Of a stretch of 34,279 nt of DNA, positions 23,879 through 31,812 are shown piece by piece. The DNA comes from BP-133 sp040756995 (GTDB taxonomy: Bacteria; Actinomycetota; Acidimicrobiia; IMCC26256; BP-133), in assembly GCA_040756995.1 (NCBI GenBank), contig JBFLYK010000068.1, positions 1 through 34,279 on the forward strand. The letters are read 5' to 3'. The notes below the pieces were generated by a model. It made no database searches. It saw nothing but the letters and a program-made list of their open reading frames with translations, and was not told where the DNA came from. Position numbers and translations under genes: made by a program. The stretch's first letter is position 1, and each line of letters starts with the position of its first letter.

Positions 23879-25368
23879 ACGCGAGGGATCGACCGCCGGA
23901 GTACCTCGGGCTCGGCGGGCGGCTCGGTTCGGCGGCCGGTGAGGAACTCGTCGAGGCGGGATTCGCTCTGGAGATGGCCGACGCCCACCTCCTCCACGAC
24001 GGGTTCTCCTCCGCCGATCTGGCCCATGTGCTGGCCCTCGACGATCTCGGCGTCCTGCCCGAGGCCGACGTCAAGGCGCTCCTCGCCGCGCTGCTCGAGA
24101 TGGCGGCGGTGCCGGCCGAGGACTTTCCCTACGACCCCGCCTACGGCGATCCGTGGAACTCCCGGGAGCGCCAACTCGAGGCGTTGGCCGGAGCGCGGGC
24201 CGGGTGGTTGACCGTCGGCCGGCCCCGCCGGGAGGCGGCCCGGGTGGCCATGCGGCTGGCCCTCCGGCGGGCCGTGCTCGACGCTCACAGCGCCGTTCTC
24301 GCCCTCGGCGAGGCGTACCTCTCGCAGGCCCGGCGCCATCGCGGCACGCTCATGGCCGACTTCACCTACCTGCAGCCGGCGCAGCCGACGACCTTCGGCT
24401 ACGTCCTGGCCGGGCACCTGCAGCCCGTCATCCGCAACCTCATGCGGCTGGAGAACGCCTACAACTGGGTCAACCGGAGCCCGGCCGGCGCCGGCGGGAC
24501 CAGCGGCAGTTCGCTGCCCCTCGACCGGGAGCGCCTGGCCAGCCGGCTCGGCTTCTACGGGGTGATCCCCCACGCCCGTGACGCCATGTGGCAGGCCGAC
24601 GGATTCGTCGACCTCCTGGCGACGCTGGCCGCGCTGGCCACCGAGGCCGGCCAGGTGGCCGCCGACCTCGAGATCTGGGCCTCGCCGGGCTACGGCTTCG
24701 TCGGTCTGGCCGACGAGTACTGCCGGGTCAGCGCGCTGATGCCGCAGAAGAAGAATCCCTACGCCCTGCCGGTGATCCGCCACGCCGCGGGCAGCGCCGC
24801 CGGCGCCCTGACCGGGATGCTCTCCGTGCTGCGGACGGGCACCGCCCGCACCGATCATTTCCTGTCGGCCGCCGGCGACGTGCACCGGACGCTCGCCACC
24901 GTGACCGGCGCCGTCCGCCTCCTGGCCGGCGTCATCTCCACGCTCCACGTCGACAAGGGGGCCATGGCCCGCAGCGCCGCCGACCCCGGGCTGGTGCTGG
25001 CCGACCTGGCCGATCTCATCGTCGGCCGGGGGCTCGGCGACCGCCGGACCGTCCACCGGCTCCTGGGCCTCGCCGCCCGGTGGGCGGCCGGGGCCGGGCG
25101 CCCGGTCACCGTGGTCGACGTGACCGGCGCCCTGGCCGAGGGCGGGATCGAGGTGCCGCCGGAGCTGCTGGCCGCGCTGGAGGATCCGCAGGTGGTCCTG
25201 GCCAGCCGGACGGTCACCGGCGGGTGGGCCCGCCTGCCCGAGCTGCTGACGGCTTCGGGCAGGGAGCTCGGTCGCCGGCGCCGGGCGGGCACCGCCCTGC
25301 GGTCGGCCCTCGACGGGGCTGAGGCGGCACTGGTGGCTGAGGCACGTGCCCGGGGCGGGAGTGCGTGA
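23875..25368 (+). CDS. Argininosuccinate-lyase-like enzyme, candidate CoM biosynthesis enzyme (XcbE1/XcbC1 type)
   Basis: A 497-residue protein of the aspartase/fumarase superfamily, nearest to argininosuccinate lyase. The loop signature V-S286-A-L-M-P-Q-K-K-N-P keeps the catalytic Ser position, but the T-H-L-Q motif that carries the catalytic His of argininosuccinate lyase reads T164-Y165-L-Q. The S-R-N-D motif is also changed (G-R-P-R-R-E-A near 115-121). These changes make arginine biosynthesis unlikely and fit a specialised reaction such as a step on sulfoacrylate. ATG 23875 overlaps the preceding stop (ATGA), so it is the last gene of a tightly coupled trio. The assignment to CoM is by family content and context. 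Confidence 0.8.
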   Translation: MNARDRPPEYLGLGGRLGSAAGEELVEAGFALEMADAHLLHDGFSSADLAHVLALDDLGVLPEADVKALLAALLEMAAVPAEDFPYDPAYGDPWNSRERQLEALAGARAGWLTVGRPRREAARVAMRLALRRAVLDAHSAVLALGEAYLSQARRHRGTLMADFTYLQPAQPTTFGYVLAGHLQPVIRNLMRLENAYNWVNRSPAGAGGTSGSSLPLDRERLASRLGFYGVIPHARDAMWQADGFVDLLATLAALATEAGQVAADLEIWASPGYGFVGLADEYCRVSALMPQKKNPYALPVIRHAAGSAAGALTGMLSVLRTGTARTDHFLSAAGDVHRTLATVTGAVRLLAGVISTLHVDKGAMARSAADPGLVLADLADLIVGRGLGDRRTVHRLLGLAARWAAGAGRPVTVVDVTGALAEGGIEVPPELLAALEDPQVVLASRTVTGGWARLPELLTASGRELGRRRRAGTALRSALDGAEAALVAEARARGGSA

Positions 25369-25451
25369 AGAACCAGGTCGTGCGCCTTGTGTTTCGTGCT
25401 CGGATCTGATTGCATGAGGCTTCCGGGCCACGGACAAGAAAGGACAGTCGC

Positions 25452-25754
25452 GTGAAGCGACCAATCCTGGGACTCCTGGCCGCGGCGACCCTCATGTTCG
25501 GCCTCGCCGGCAGCGCGCCCGCAGCGGCCGCCACCCCTGACACCACGGCAGCCGCCGTCGCTCCGGCCCACGACGACGACGGCAAGCGCGGCCACAAGTA
25601 CTCCCACCCCCACGGCCGCCGGCACCCGAGCCGTCATCACGACCGTCACTTCCACGACCACGATCATGACCACGACCACGACGACGACGGTCATGACCGC
25701 GATCGCGATCGCCGCCGGCGCTGCTCCGGCCTGATCGTCATCTGCCTCGACTAG
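25452..25754 (+). CDS. Small secreted His/Asp-rich protein
   Basis: A 100-residue protein starting at GTG 25452, with AGGA seven bases upstream. Residues 1-27 form a clear signal peptide (basic start, hydrophobic core, A-A-A-A-T cleavage area). The mature part is a low-complexity run of His-Asp repeats followed by Arg-Asp repeats, ending with R-R-R-R-C-S-G-L-I-V-I-C-L-D, so two Cys could form a disulfide. His/Asp-rich exported peptides often bind divalent metals such as zinc, nickel or copper. It lies 83 bases after the last CoM-type gene, probably with its own promoter, and is followed by a hairpin terminator. No homologue is recognised. Confidence 0.75.
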   Translation: MKRPILGLLAAATLMFGLAGSAPAAAATPDTTAAAVAPAHDDDGKRGHKYSHPHGRRHPSRHHDRHFHDHDHDHDHDDDGHDRDRDRRRRCSGLIVICLD

Positions 25755-25780
25755 CCACCGTCTGACGGTCTGACGCGGCC

Positions 25781-25814
25781 GCGCCACCGGACGGGCGGTG
25801 CCGTCCGGCGGCGC
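25781..25814 (+). terminator. Hairpin terminator after the His/Asp-rich gene
   Basis: CCGGACGG and CCGTCCGG pair around a six-base loop, and the stem continues through GCGCC/GGCGC after one mismatch. There is no T-run, which is usual for high-GC actinobacteria. It lies 27 bases after the stop at 25754. Confidence 0.65.
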
Positions 25815-26165
25815 GCCGTCGCGGTCGAACCTGACCAAAATGTACGTTTCTTCCCAGTTTGACCGGCCCGATCCGGCGGAAACTGCGCCAAAACGGTCGC
25901 TAACGGCCGAACTCGTGCCTAGAGTTATCCCCGTGCGTGATCAAACCGGTCTCGTGATGCGATCGGTTCCAGTCGCGCTCCCGCTGCCCGGGCGGCACCG
26001 CCGCTCCGGTACGGGTCCCCGCACTCACCTGACTCCGCAGCTTCTCGGCACTCTTCACAGCGCAGTTCCTGGGGACCAGTTGGCCAACCTTTCCCGCCGA
26101 TCCGTCGGCGGCTGAGGCGAATCGACCGGAAGAAGAGCAGTCGAGAAAACTAAAGGAGCAGGTCC
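25815..26165 (+). promoter_or_regulatory. Intergenic leader of the protease gene
   Basis: About 350 bases with no convincing gene. The stretch 25836-25930 is AT-richer than average. TAGAGT at 25920-25925 is a plausible -10; a short GTG frame beginning seven bases later (25933-26115, 60 codons) has atypical codon use and is not called. The protease start is preceded by AAAGGAG (26153-26159). Confidence 0.4.
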
Positions 26166-27152
26166 ATGCGAATTCGCGGAATCGCGCCGGCCCTCTGCGC
26201 TCTCCTCACAGTCGGATTGGTGGCGACGACGGCCGGTGCCTCCAACGACGCAGACTTCGGCAAGCAGTGGGGACTGGCCAAGATCGGCGCCCCTGAAGCC
26301 TGGTCCCACACCACCGGGCAAGGCGTGCGCGTCGGTATCGTCGACACCGGTGTCGACCTGAACCACGAAGACCTCGCCGGTCGCGTCGTCGAGAGCACCA
26401 GCTGCGTCGGCGCCGCAGGCGATCCGGCCAAGTGCACCGGCTCAGCGCAGGACGACCAGGGCCACGGCACGCACGTCGCCGGCATCGTCGCCGCCAACAA
26501 GGACAATGGCCTCGGAATCGCCGGGGTGGCACCCAATGCCGAACTGGTAGTGGCCAAGGCCCTCAACGCCGCCGGCGCGGGCACCGAAGAGGACATCATC
26601 GCCGGCATCAAATGGGTGGTGGATCACGGCGCCAAGGTCGTGAACCTGAGCCTCGGTGACCCGAACTTCGTCTTCACCAGCCTGCTGGGCACCAGCATGC
26701 GGGAGGGCATCGAGTATGCCTGGTCCAAGGGCGCGGTGCCCGTGTTGGCAGCGGGCAACTCGAACCTGCTCGGCCTCGGGCTGGGAAGCTCGAACTACGG
26801 CGACATCAACGCGCTCGTCGTCGGCGCCACCGGGCCCGACGACCGGGTGAGCGACTACTCGAGCCCGATCGGCAGCGCCAAGTGGGGCATCCTCGCTCCG
26901 GGCGGCGCCGGTGACGGCAATCCCGACCACGACATCTACTCGACCTTCTGGGAGGCCGGGAAGTCCACGTACAAGGCGCTGGCCGGCACCTCCATGGCCG
27001 CCCCGCACGTGTCGGGAGCGCTCGCGCTGCTCCTGGCCGAGGGTCTTTCGGCCCAGCAAGCCGTCGAGCGCCTGATCACCACGGCTGACCCCAAGGTGGC
27101 CTGCGACAACTGCAAGGGCCGCCTCGATCTGGCCAAGGCCTCGGCCCGCTAA
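26166..27152 (+). CDS. Secreted S8 serine protease (thermitase-like, no propeptide)
   Basis: A 328-residue subtilase with a strong ribosome site. Residues 1-25 are a signal peptide. The catalytic triad is D60 (V-D-T-G-V-D), H100 (G-H-G-T-H-V-A-G) and S276 (G-T-S-M-A-A-P-H-V-S-G), with oxyanion N198 in A-A-G-N-S-N. The catalytic domain begins almost directly after the signal peptide; the usual I9 inhibitor/chaperone propeptide is absent. The N-terminus (W-G-L-A-K-I-G-A-P-E-A-W) recalls thermitase. Four Cys (80, 90 and a pair near the end) could form two disulfides. It is a lone transcription unit between two hairpin terminators. Confidence 0.95.
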   Translation: MRIRGIAPALCALLTVGLVATTAGASNDADFGKQWGLAKIGAPEAWSHTTGQGVRVGIVDTGVDLNHEDLAGRVVESTSCVGAAGDPAKCTGSAQDDQGHGTHVAGIVAANKDNGLGIAGVAPNAELVVAKALNAAGAGTEEDIIAGIKWVVDHGAKVVNLSLGDPNFVFTSLLGTSMREGIEYAWSKGAVPVLAAGNSNLLGLGLGSSNYGDINALVVGATGPDDRVSDYSSPIGSAKWGILAPGGAGDGNPDHDIYSTFWEAGKSTYKALAGTSMAAPHVSGALALLLAEGLSAQQAVERLITTADPKVACDNCKGRLDLAKASAR

Positions 27153-27178
27153 CCCCCGGGCTTCGGCCGCCGCCACAA

Positions 27179-27223
27179 GTCGGGCCGCATCGGGACACCC
27201 TCCCCCTCCCGGTGCGGCCCGAC
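27179..27223. terminator. Bidirectional terminator between protease and dus genes
   Basis: GTCGGGCCGCA (27179-27189) pairs perfectly with TGCGGCCCGAC (27213-27223). An inner CGGGA/TCCCG stem extends it, leaving an 11-base loop. It lies between the convergent protease and tRNA-dihydrouridine synthase genes and can serve both. Confidence 0.8.
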
Positions 27224-27228
27224 GCCCC

Positions 27229-28362
27229 TCAGCCGCCGCTGATCAGGATCTCGGCCCCGGCCGGTGGGGTCGGGTCGTCGATGAGCTTCAGCCAACCGTC
27301 GGGGAGGCGGACGGGCCTCGGGCCGTCGGTGTGGCCGCGTTTCCAGCGCCGCGCTTCGGGTGGGAGCGCCAGGTCCGGATTCACGGCGTCGAGGATGGCG
27401 GCCAGTTCGGCCAGCGACGACACCGTGCCCAGCGCCCGGCGGGTGTCGGCGCCGATGGCGTAGCCCTGGGTGTACCAGGCGGCGTGCCGGCGGAAGGCGC
27501 ACAGCCCGGCGGTTTCGCCCTCGTCCTCGGCCAGCAGCTCGGCGTGGCGCAGCATGGCTCCGGCCACGATCCCGAACGGCGGTGGCGGCGCCGCCGCTCC
27601 ACCGGCGAAGACGGCGCCGAGGTCGGCGAAGAGCCACGGCCGGCCGAGGCAGCCCCGGCCGATGACGACGCCGTCGCAACCGGTCTCGGCCATCATGCGC
27701 ACGGCGTCACCGGCCTCCCAGATGTCTCCGTTGCCGAGGACCGGGATCGTGGTCACGGTGGCCTTGAGTTCGGCGATGGCCGCCCACGAGGCGTCGCCGG
27801 CGTAACGCTGCTCGGCGGTGCGGGCATGGAGGGCGACGGCCGCCGCCCCTTCGGCTTCGGCGATGAGGCCGGTGGAGACGCCGGTGAGGATTTCGTCGTT
27901 GATGCCCCGGCGGAACTTCACGGTGACCGGAACGCCGTCGGGGACGGCGGCCTTCACCGCCGCCCCGATCACGTCGGCCAGGAGGCGCCGGCGGACGGGC
28001 AGCGCGGCACCGCCGCCCTTGACGGTGACCTTGGGGGCCGGACAGCCGAAGTTCAGATCCACGTGCTCGACACCGAAGTCGCCGATCAGCCGGCGCGTCG
28101 CCTCCCCCACCGTCCCGGGAGCAACGCCGTAGAGCTGGGCGCTGCGGGGCCGTTCGTCGGCGTCGAAGCGGAGCATGCGGGCCGTGCGCTCGTTGCCCTC
28201 CACCAGCGCCCGGGCGGTGAGCATCTCGCTGACGTACAGGCCACCGGGGCCGAACTGCCGGCACAGTCGCCGGAACGCCCTCGTGGTGACGCCGGCCATG
28301 GGTGCGAGGACCACCGGCGGGTCGAGCCGCAGCGGCCCGATGCCGAGAGGACCGGCGTTCAT
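27229..28362 (-). CDS. dusB: tRNA-dihydrouridine synthase
   Basis: A 377-residue flavoprotein that reduces uridine to dihydrouridine in tRNA. Visible are the N-terminal P-x-V-L-A-P-M-A-G-V-T segment, the catalytic Cys in N-F-G-C-P-A-P-K-V followed by K-G-G-G-A-A-L, V-K-F-R-R-G, A-L-H-A-R-T, and G-N-G-D-I with G-R-G-C-L-G-R-P-W. The type is closest to DusB. ATG 28362 gives the family-typical start; TTG 28386 and GTG 28371 are in-frame alternatives. The maf gene ends 34 bases upstream on the same strand, so the two may be cotranscribed. Confidence 0.93.
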   Translation of the reverse strand: MNAGPLGIGPLRLDPPVVLAPMAGVTTRAFRRLCRQFGPGGLYVSEMLTARALVEGNERTARMLRFDADERPRSAQLYGVAPGTVGEATRRLIGDFGVEHVDLNFGCPAPKVTVKGGGAALPVRRRLLADVIGAAVKAAVPDGVPVTVKFRRGINDEILTGVSTGLIAEAEGAAAVALHARTAEQRYAGDASWAAIAELKATVTTIPVLGNGDIWEAGDAVRMMAETGCDGVVIGRGCLGRPWLFADLGAVFAGGAAAPPPPFGIVAGAMLRHAELLAEDEGETAGLCAFRRHAAWYTQGYAIGADTRRALGTVSSLAELAAILDAVNPDLALPPEARRWKRGHTDGPRPVRLPDGWLKLIDDPTPPAGAEILISGG

Positions 28363-28396
28363 GTGCGACACCCGTCCGTCGAACAAGCGCCCCGGA

Positions 28397-29008
28397 TCAG
28401 GCCCACAGGTCCATCACCGTCAGGCCGAGCTGGCTGAGGAGCGTCCGGAACAGCGGGAGGGACAGTCCGATCACGTTTCCATGATCGCCGATGATCCGGT
28501 CGATGAACGGCGCCGAGCGCCCGTCGAGGGTGAAGGCGCCGGCGACGTGGAGCGGCTCGCCCGTGGCCAGGTAGGCGTCGAGCTCGGCGTCGGTGAACCG
28601 GCCGAACACCACCTCGGTGGCCGCCGCGTCGCTGGCCCGACGGCCGGTGGCGGTGTCGATGACGCAGTGGCCCGTCCGCAGGATCGCCGAGCGGCCCCGG
28701 AGGCGTCGCAGTCTCGCCCGGGCCTCGTCCTCGCCGGTCGGTTTGCCGTGAGCAACGCCGTCGACATCGAGTAGCGAGTCGCAGGCCACGACGACCGCGC
28801 CGGCCACGTCGGGCCGGGCGGCCACCGTCTCGGCCTTGGCCTCGGCCAGCAACCGGACGAGCGCCGGCAGGTCGGGCGCCTCGAAGCCCTCCTCGTCGAT
28901 CCCCGAGACGATGACCTCGGGAGCGAAGCCGGCCCCGGTGAGCAGCCGGAGCCGGGCCGGCGATGCCGAAGCGAGTACGAGTCGTCGCAGGGGAGCAGTT
29001 GCCGTCAT
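28397..29008 (-). CDS. maf: Maf-family nucleotide pyrophosphatase
   Basis: A 203-residue Maf/Ham1-fold protein. It shows L-A-S-A-S-P-A-R at the N-terminus, the catalytic-area A-C-D-S-L-L, the H-G-K-P segment, and the late G-D-H-G-N-V-I-G-L-S-L-P-L block that corresponds to the G-x-x-x-N-V-x-G-L-P motif. Maf proteins hydrolyse canonical or modified nucleoside triphosphates and have been linked to septum formation and housecleaning. ATG 29008 lies 29 bases from the divergent methyltransferase gene. It precedes dus on the same strand. Confidence 0.92.
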   Translation of the reverse strand: MTATAPLRRLVLASASPARLRLLTGAGFAPEVIVSGIDEEGFEAPDLPALVRLLAEAKAETVAARPDVAGAVVVACDSLLDVDGVAHGKPTGEDEARARLRRLRGRSAILRTGHCVIDTATGRRASDAAATEVVFGRFTDAELDAYLATGEPLHVAGAFTLDGRSAPFIDRIIGDHGNVIGLSLPLFRTLLSQLGLTVMDLWA

Positions 29009-29037
29009 CGGCCCGGCAGTGTGTCACCCTCTGCTCC

Positions 29038-30261
29038 ATGGACGCCGCCCCGACCGACACCGTCATCACCGGCATCGCCGCCGGCGGTGAGGGGGTTGGC
29101 CGGCTCGAGGACGGGCGGGCGGTGTTCGTCAGGGGCGCCCTGCCCGGGGAACGGGTGCGGGTGGCGGTGACCGAGGAGCGGAACCGGTTCGCCCGGGCGG
29201 CGCTCGTCGAGGTGCTGGAGGCGGTGCCGGAACGGGTGGCGCCGCCCTGTCCGCAGGTCGGAGCGGGCTGCGGCGGCTGCGACTGGCAACATGTCGATCC
29301 GGCGGCCCAGCGGCTCCTCAAAGTGAGGATCGTCTCCGATGCGCTGCAGCGGATCGGCCGGATCGCCGAGCCGCCCGAGATCGACCCCGGGCCGGAGCTG
29401 CCCGCCGTGGCCTGGCGGACGACCGTGCGGGCCGTGGTCGACGACGAAGGCCGGGCCGGTTTTCGGCGCCACCATGCCCATGATCCGCTGGCCGTCGGCC
29501 CGCAGGGCTGCCTGGTCGCCCATCCGCTGGTCGACGAGGTCCTCCGGGAGGGCCGGTTTCCGCCGCCGGTGCGCGAGGTGACCGTCCGGGCCGGGGCGGC
29601 GACCGGGGAACGGCTGGTGGTCTGCACACCGAAGGTCGGCGACAGCCGGGTGCCGGCTGGCGTTCCGCTGGTCGGCGCCGACGAGCTGGCCGCCGGCCAT
29701 CGGGCGTGGATCCACGAGGTGGTGGCCGGCCGGCGGTGGCGCATCTCGGCCGACAGCTTCTTCCAGGGCCGCCCGGACGGGGCGGAGGCGCTGGTCGAGG
29801 CGGTGATCGCCGCCCTCGGCGACGCCGTCCGCCCCGGCGGCACGGTCGTCGACCTCTACAGCGGGGTCGGCCTGTTCGCCGGCGTGGTGGGCGAACGCAC
29901 CGGGGGCCGGGTACTGGCGGTGGAGTCGAACCGTTCGGCGGTGGCCGACGCCCGCATCAACCTGGCCGACCTCGACGGCGCCCGCATCGTGCGGAGCGAC
30001 GTGCGGCGCTGGCGCCCGTCCGCCGGCGACCTCGTCGTGGCCGACCCGTCCCGGCACGGCCTCGGCGCCGACGTGGTCCCCCGGATCGGAGCCACCGGGG
30101 CCTCGGCGCTGGCGCTCGTCTCCTGCGACCCCGGCGCCCTCGGCCGCGACGCCGGTCTCCTGGCCGCCGCCGGCTGGACGCTGGCCGCGGTGCGTCTGGT
30201 GGACCTCTTCCCCCACACCGCCCACGTGGAAGTGGTCACCGGCTGGTTTCGTCCCATCTGA
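29038..30261 (+). CDS. TrmA/RlmD-family RNA 5-methyluridine methyltransferase
   Basis: A 407-residue protein with an N-terminal TRAM domain, a 4Fe-4S-type cysteine set (C-P-Q-V-G-A-G-C-G-G-C-D-W-Q-H, then a fourth Cys in P-Q-G-C), an S-adenosylmethionine-binding V-V-D-L-Y-S-G-V-G-L-F and a catalytic Cys in V-S-C-D-P. The D-P-S-R-H-G-L-G segment replaces the usual D-P-P-R-x-G-L. It methylates uracil-C5 in rRNA or tRNA; which one cannot be told. ATG 29038 follows a TCACCCT stretch and may be leaderless. The gene is divergent from maf. Confidence 0.9.
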   Translation: MDAAPTDTVITGIAAGGEGVGRLEDGRAVFVRGALPGERVRVAVTEERNRFARAALVEVLEAVPERVAPPCPQVGAGCGGCDWQHVDPAAQRLLKVRIVSDALQRIGRIAEPPEIDPGPELPAVAWRTTVRAVVDDEGRAGFRRHHAHDPLAVGPQGCLVAHPLVDEVLREGRFPPPVREVTVRAGAATGERLVVCTPKVGDSRVPAGVPLVGADELAAGHRAWIHEVVAGRRWRISADSFFQGRPDGAEALVEAVIAALGDAVRPGGTVVDLYSGVGLFAGVVGERTGGRVLAVESNRSAVADARINLADLDGARIVRSDVRRWRPSAGDLVVADPSRHGLGADVVPRIGATGASALALVSCDPGALGRDAGLLAAAGWTLAAVRLVDLFPHTAHVEVVTGWFRPI

Positions 30262-30320
30262 TCGGAGGGCGCCGTAACCGGTCGCTTCAGCGGCGGGGCC
30301 GGCCCGCCGATGGAACCGGT

Positions 30321-31211
30321 GTGGAGTTCCCCTACCTCGAGAGGCTGAGCCGCGCCGAGTGCCGGCAGCTGCTGCCCGGCGCGCCCATCGGGCGGCTCGC
30401 CGTGCCGACTCCGCACTTCCCCACCCTGGAACCGGTGTCGTTCGCCGTCATCGAAGGCGAACTGGTCGTGGCGGTCCGGGCCGGCAGTGCCGGGGACGCC
30501 GTGGCCGCCGGGACGGTGGTCACGTTCGAGGCCGACGTCCTCGACTATGCCGGGCGGCAGGGATGGAGCGTCGTCGTCTGCGGTGCCGTCGAGGAACTGG
30601 ACGCCGATGTCGCCGCGCTCGTCCGCCCCTACCTCAGGCCCTGGCCGGTGGTCGAGGGCGATCGACTGCTGCTGATCCGGTCCGACCGGGTCACCGGGCA
30701 GCGCGTCGTGGGCGGGCCGGAGCCGACCGCCGCCGGCGAGTCGGCCGGGGTGACCCCCGACACCGGCCATCGCCGGCGCCTCAGCCGTCGGGAGCTCAAC
30801 ACCGACGAGTCGCTGAGCCTGATCCAGCGGGGTGGCCAGTCGGTCGGGCGGCTACTGGTCAGCCTCCCCGGCGGCCCGGCCGTCTTCCCGCTGAACTTCG
30901 CCGTCGACGGCGACGCCATCGTGTTCCGCACCCAGGTCGGCACCAAGCTGACCGCCATCACCCGCTCCCTGGTGACCTTCGAGGTCGACGACATCGACGC
31001 TTCGGGGCAAGGGTGGGCCGTCACGTTCCAGGGCTTGGCCCAGGAGGTGCTCGACGCCGATCCCGAGGCGCTCCGGATCCGGATGGCGGCTCAGACGGTC
31101 GACACCTGGCCCGGCGGAGACCGGCTCCACGTGGTGCGGATCACGCCCTACCGGGTGGACGGCACGGCCTGGGCGGCGATCCCGGTCGCCGCCGGCGCTA
31201 CTCGTCTCTGA
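30321..31211 (+). CDS. Tandem split-barrel (pyridoxamine oxidase-like) flavin-binding protein
   Basis: A 296-residue protein made of two similar halves of about 135 residues. Each starts with a Leu-Ser-rich helix (L-S-R-A-E-C near 8; L-S-x-x-E-L/S-L near 155), followed by G-R-L-A-V or G-R-L-L-V, then P-V-S-F-A-V / P-L-N-F-A-V, and later V-T-F-E-x-D and G-W-x-V. This is the pattern of pyridoxamine-5'-phosphate-oxidase-like split barrels. In actinobacteria such proteins often bind FMN, F420 or haem. GTG 30321 is inferred from domain start. The stop region overlaps the 3' end of the convergent GGDEF-like gene by 14 bases. Confidence 0.8.
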   Translation: MEFPYLERLSRAECRQLLPGAPIGRLAVPTPHFPTLEPVSFAVIEGELVVAVRAGSAGDAVAAGTVVTFEADVLDYAGRQGWSVVVCGAVEELDADVAALVRPYLRPWPVVEGDRLLLIRSDRVTGQRVVGGPEPTAAGESAGVTPDTGHRRRLSRRELNTDESLSLIQRGGQSVGRLLVSLPGGPAVFPLNFAVDGDAIVFRTQVGTKLTAITRSLVTFEVDDIDASGQGWAVTFQGLAQEVLDADPEALRIRMAAQTVDTWPGGDRLHVVRITPYRVDGTAWAAIPVAAGATRL

Positions 31212-31659
31212 CGAGCCGCAACGTCGGGCGGCCGGCACCCTCGAGCTGTCGCCAGGCCTGCTCCAGGTTCCCGGGAGGGGCCACCGCAACCGAGGCCTGC
31301 ACGCCGTTCATCTCGAGAAACAGGCGGAGGCGCCCGATGATCGGAGCCGGCTCCTCCCCGGCGCCGATGGCCAGGAGGGCGAAGCGGTGGTCGTCGACCC
31401 GGCCGAGAGTGTCGGTGTCGCGGATGGTGTGGGCGAGCGTGGCGGCGATCCTGACCAGGGCGGCGTCACGATCGGTGTCGCCCAGGCGGGCGACGCTGGG
31501 CGTGACGTCGACCATGATCAGCGTGGGCGATCCGCCGTAGCGGGCCCGGCGGCGCTCCTCCATGCGGAGCATCTCGAGGAAGCCTCGACGATTCGCCAGA
31601 CCGGTCACGTCGTCGACGACCGGGGCCAGCTCGTCGTCAGTCTCCTGCGCATCCCGCAT
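31198..31659 (-). CDS. Degenerate GGDEF-domain protein
   Basis: A 153-residue protein with the shape of a GGDEF domain: D-D-V-T-G-L-A-N-R-R-G-F at 16-27 and a middle strand V-D-V-T. The active-site loop reads R87-V-D-D-H-R-F93 where active enzymes have R-x-G-G-D-E-F, so diguanylate cyclase activity is unlikely. It may instead bind a nucleotide or interact with other proteins. The start at ATG 31659 leaves only a short N-terminal tail and no sensor domain. The gene is divergent from the PilT-like ATPase. Type IV pilus ATPases and c-di-GMP proteins are often functionally linked, so the pairing may be meaningful. Confidence 0.75.
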   Translation of the reverse strand: MRDAQETDDELAPVVDDVTGLANRRGFLEMLRMEERRRARYGGSPTLIMVDVTPSVARLGDTDRDAALVRIAATLAHTIRDTDTLGRVDDHRFALLAIGAGEEPAPIIGRLRLFLEMNGVQASVAVAPPGNLEQAWRQLEGAGRPTLRLVRDE

Positions 31660-31812
31660 CCCGTGATCGTCGGGGATGGCGACCTGTCCGGCAAGAGCGC
31701 GACGAACGATTTGCCCGGGAGAGGCCCCGGCGGGTTCGGCCGGTCTCCTTCCCCATGGAGGTTCATCAATTGTGGGGATCAACTTCCGGCGTTTCCGTCC
31801 GACGATGTGTTC

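Noticed and set aside
21417..25368. Reading the two lyases as purB and argH housekeeping genes
   Set aside because: Neither has purine or arginine neighbours, the second lacks the T-H-L-Q His, and both overlap or flank a PLP enzyme in the CoM-type order. The purB alternative is not excluded for the first.
25933..26115. Short GTG frame in the leader of the protease gene
   Set aside because: Its start lies seven bases after a -10-like TAGAGT, but codon third positions are not GC-biased and there is no recognisable domain.
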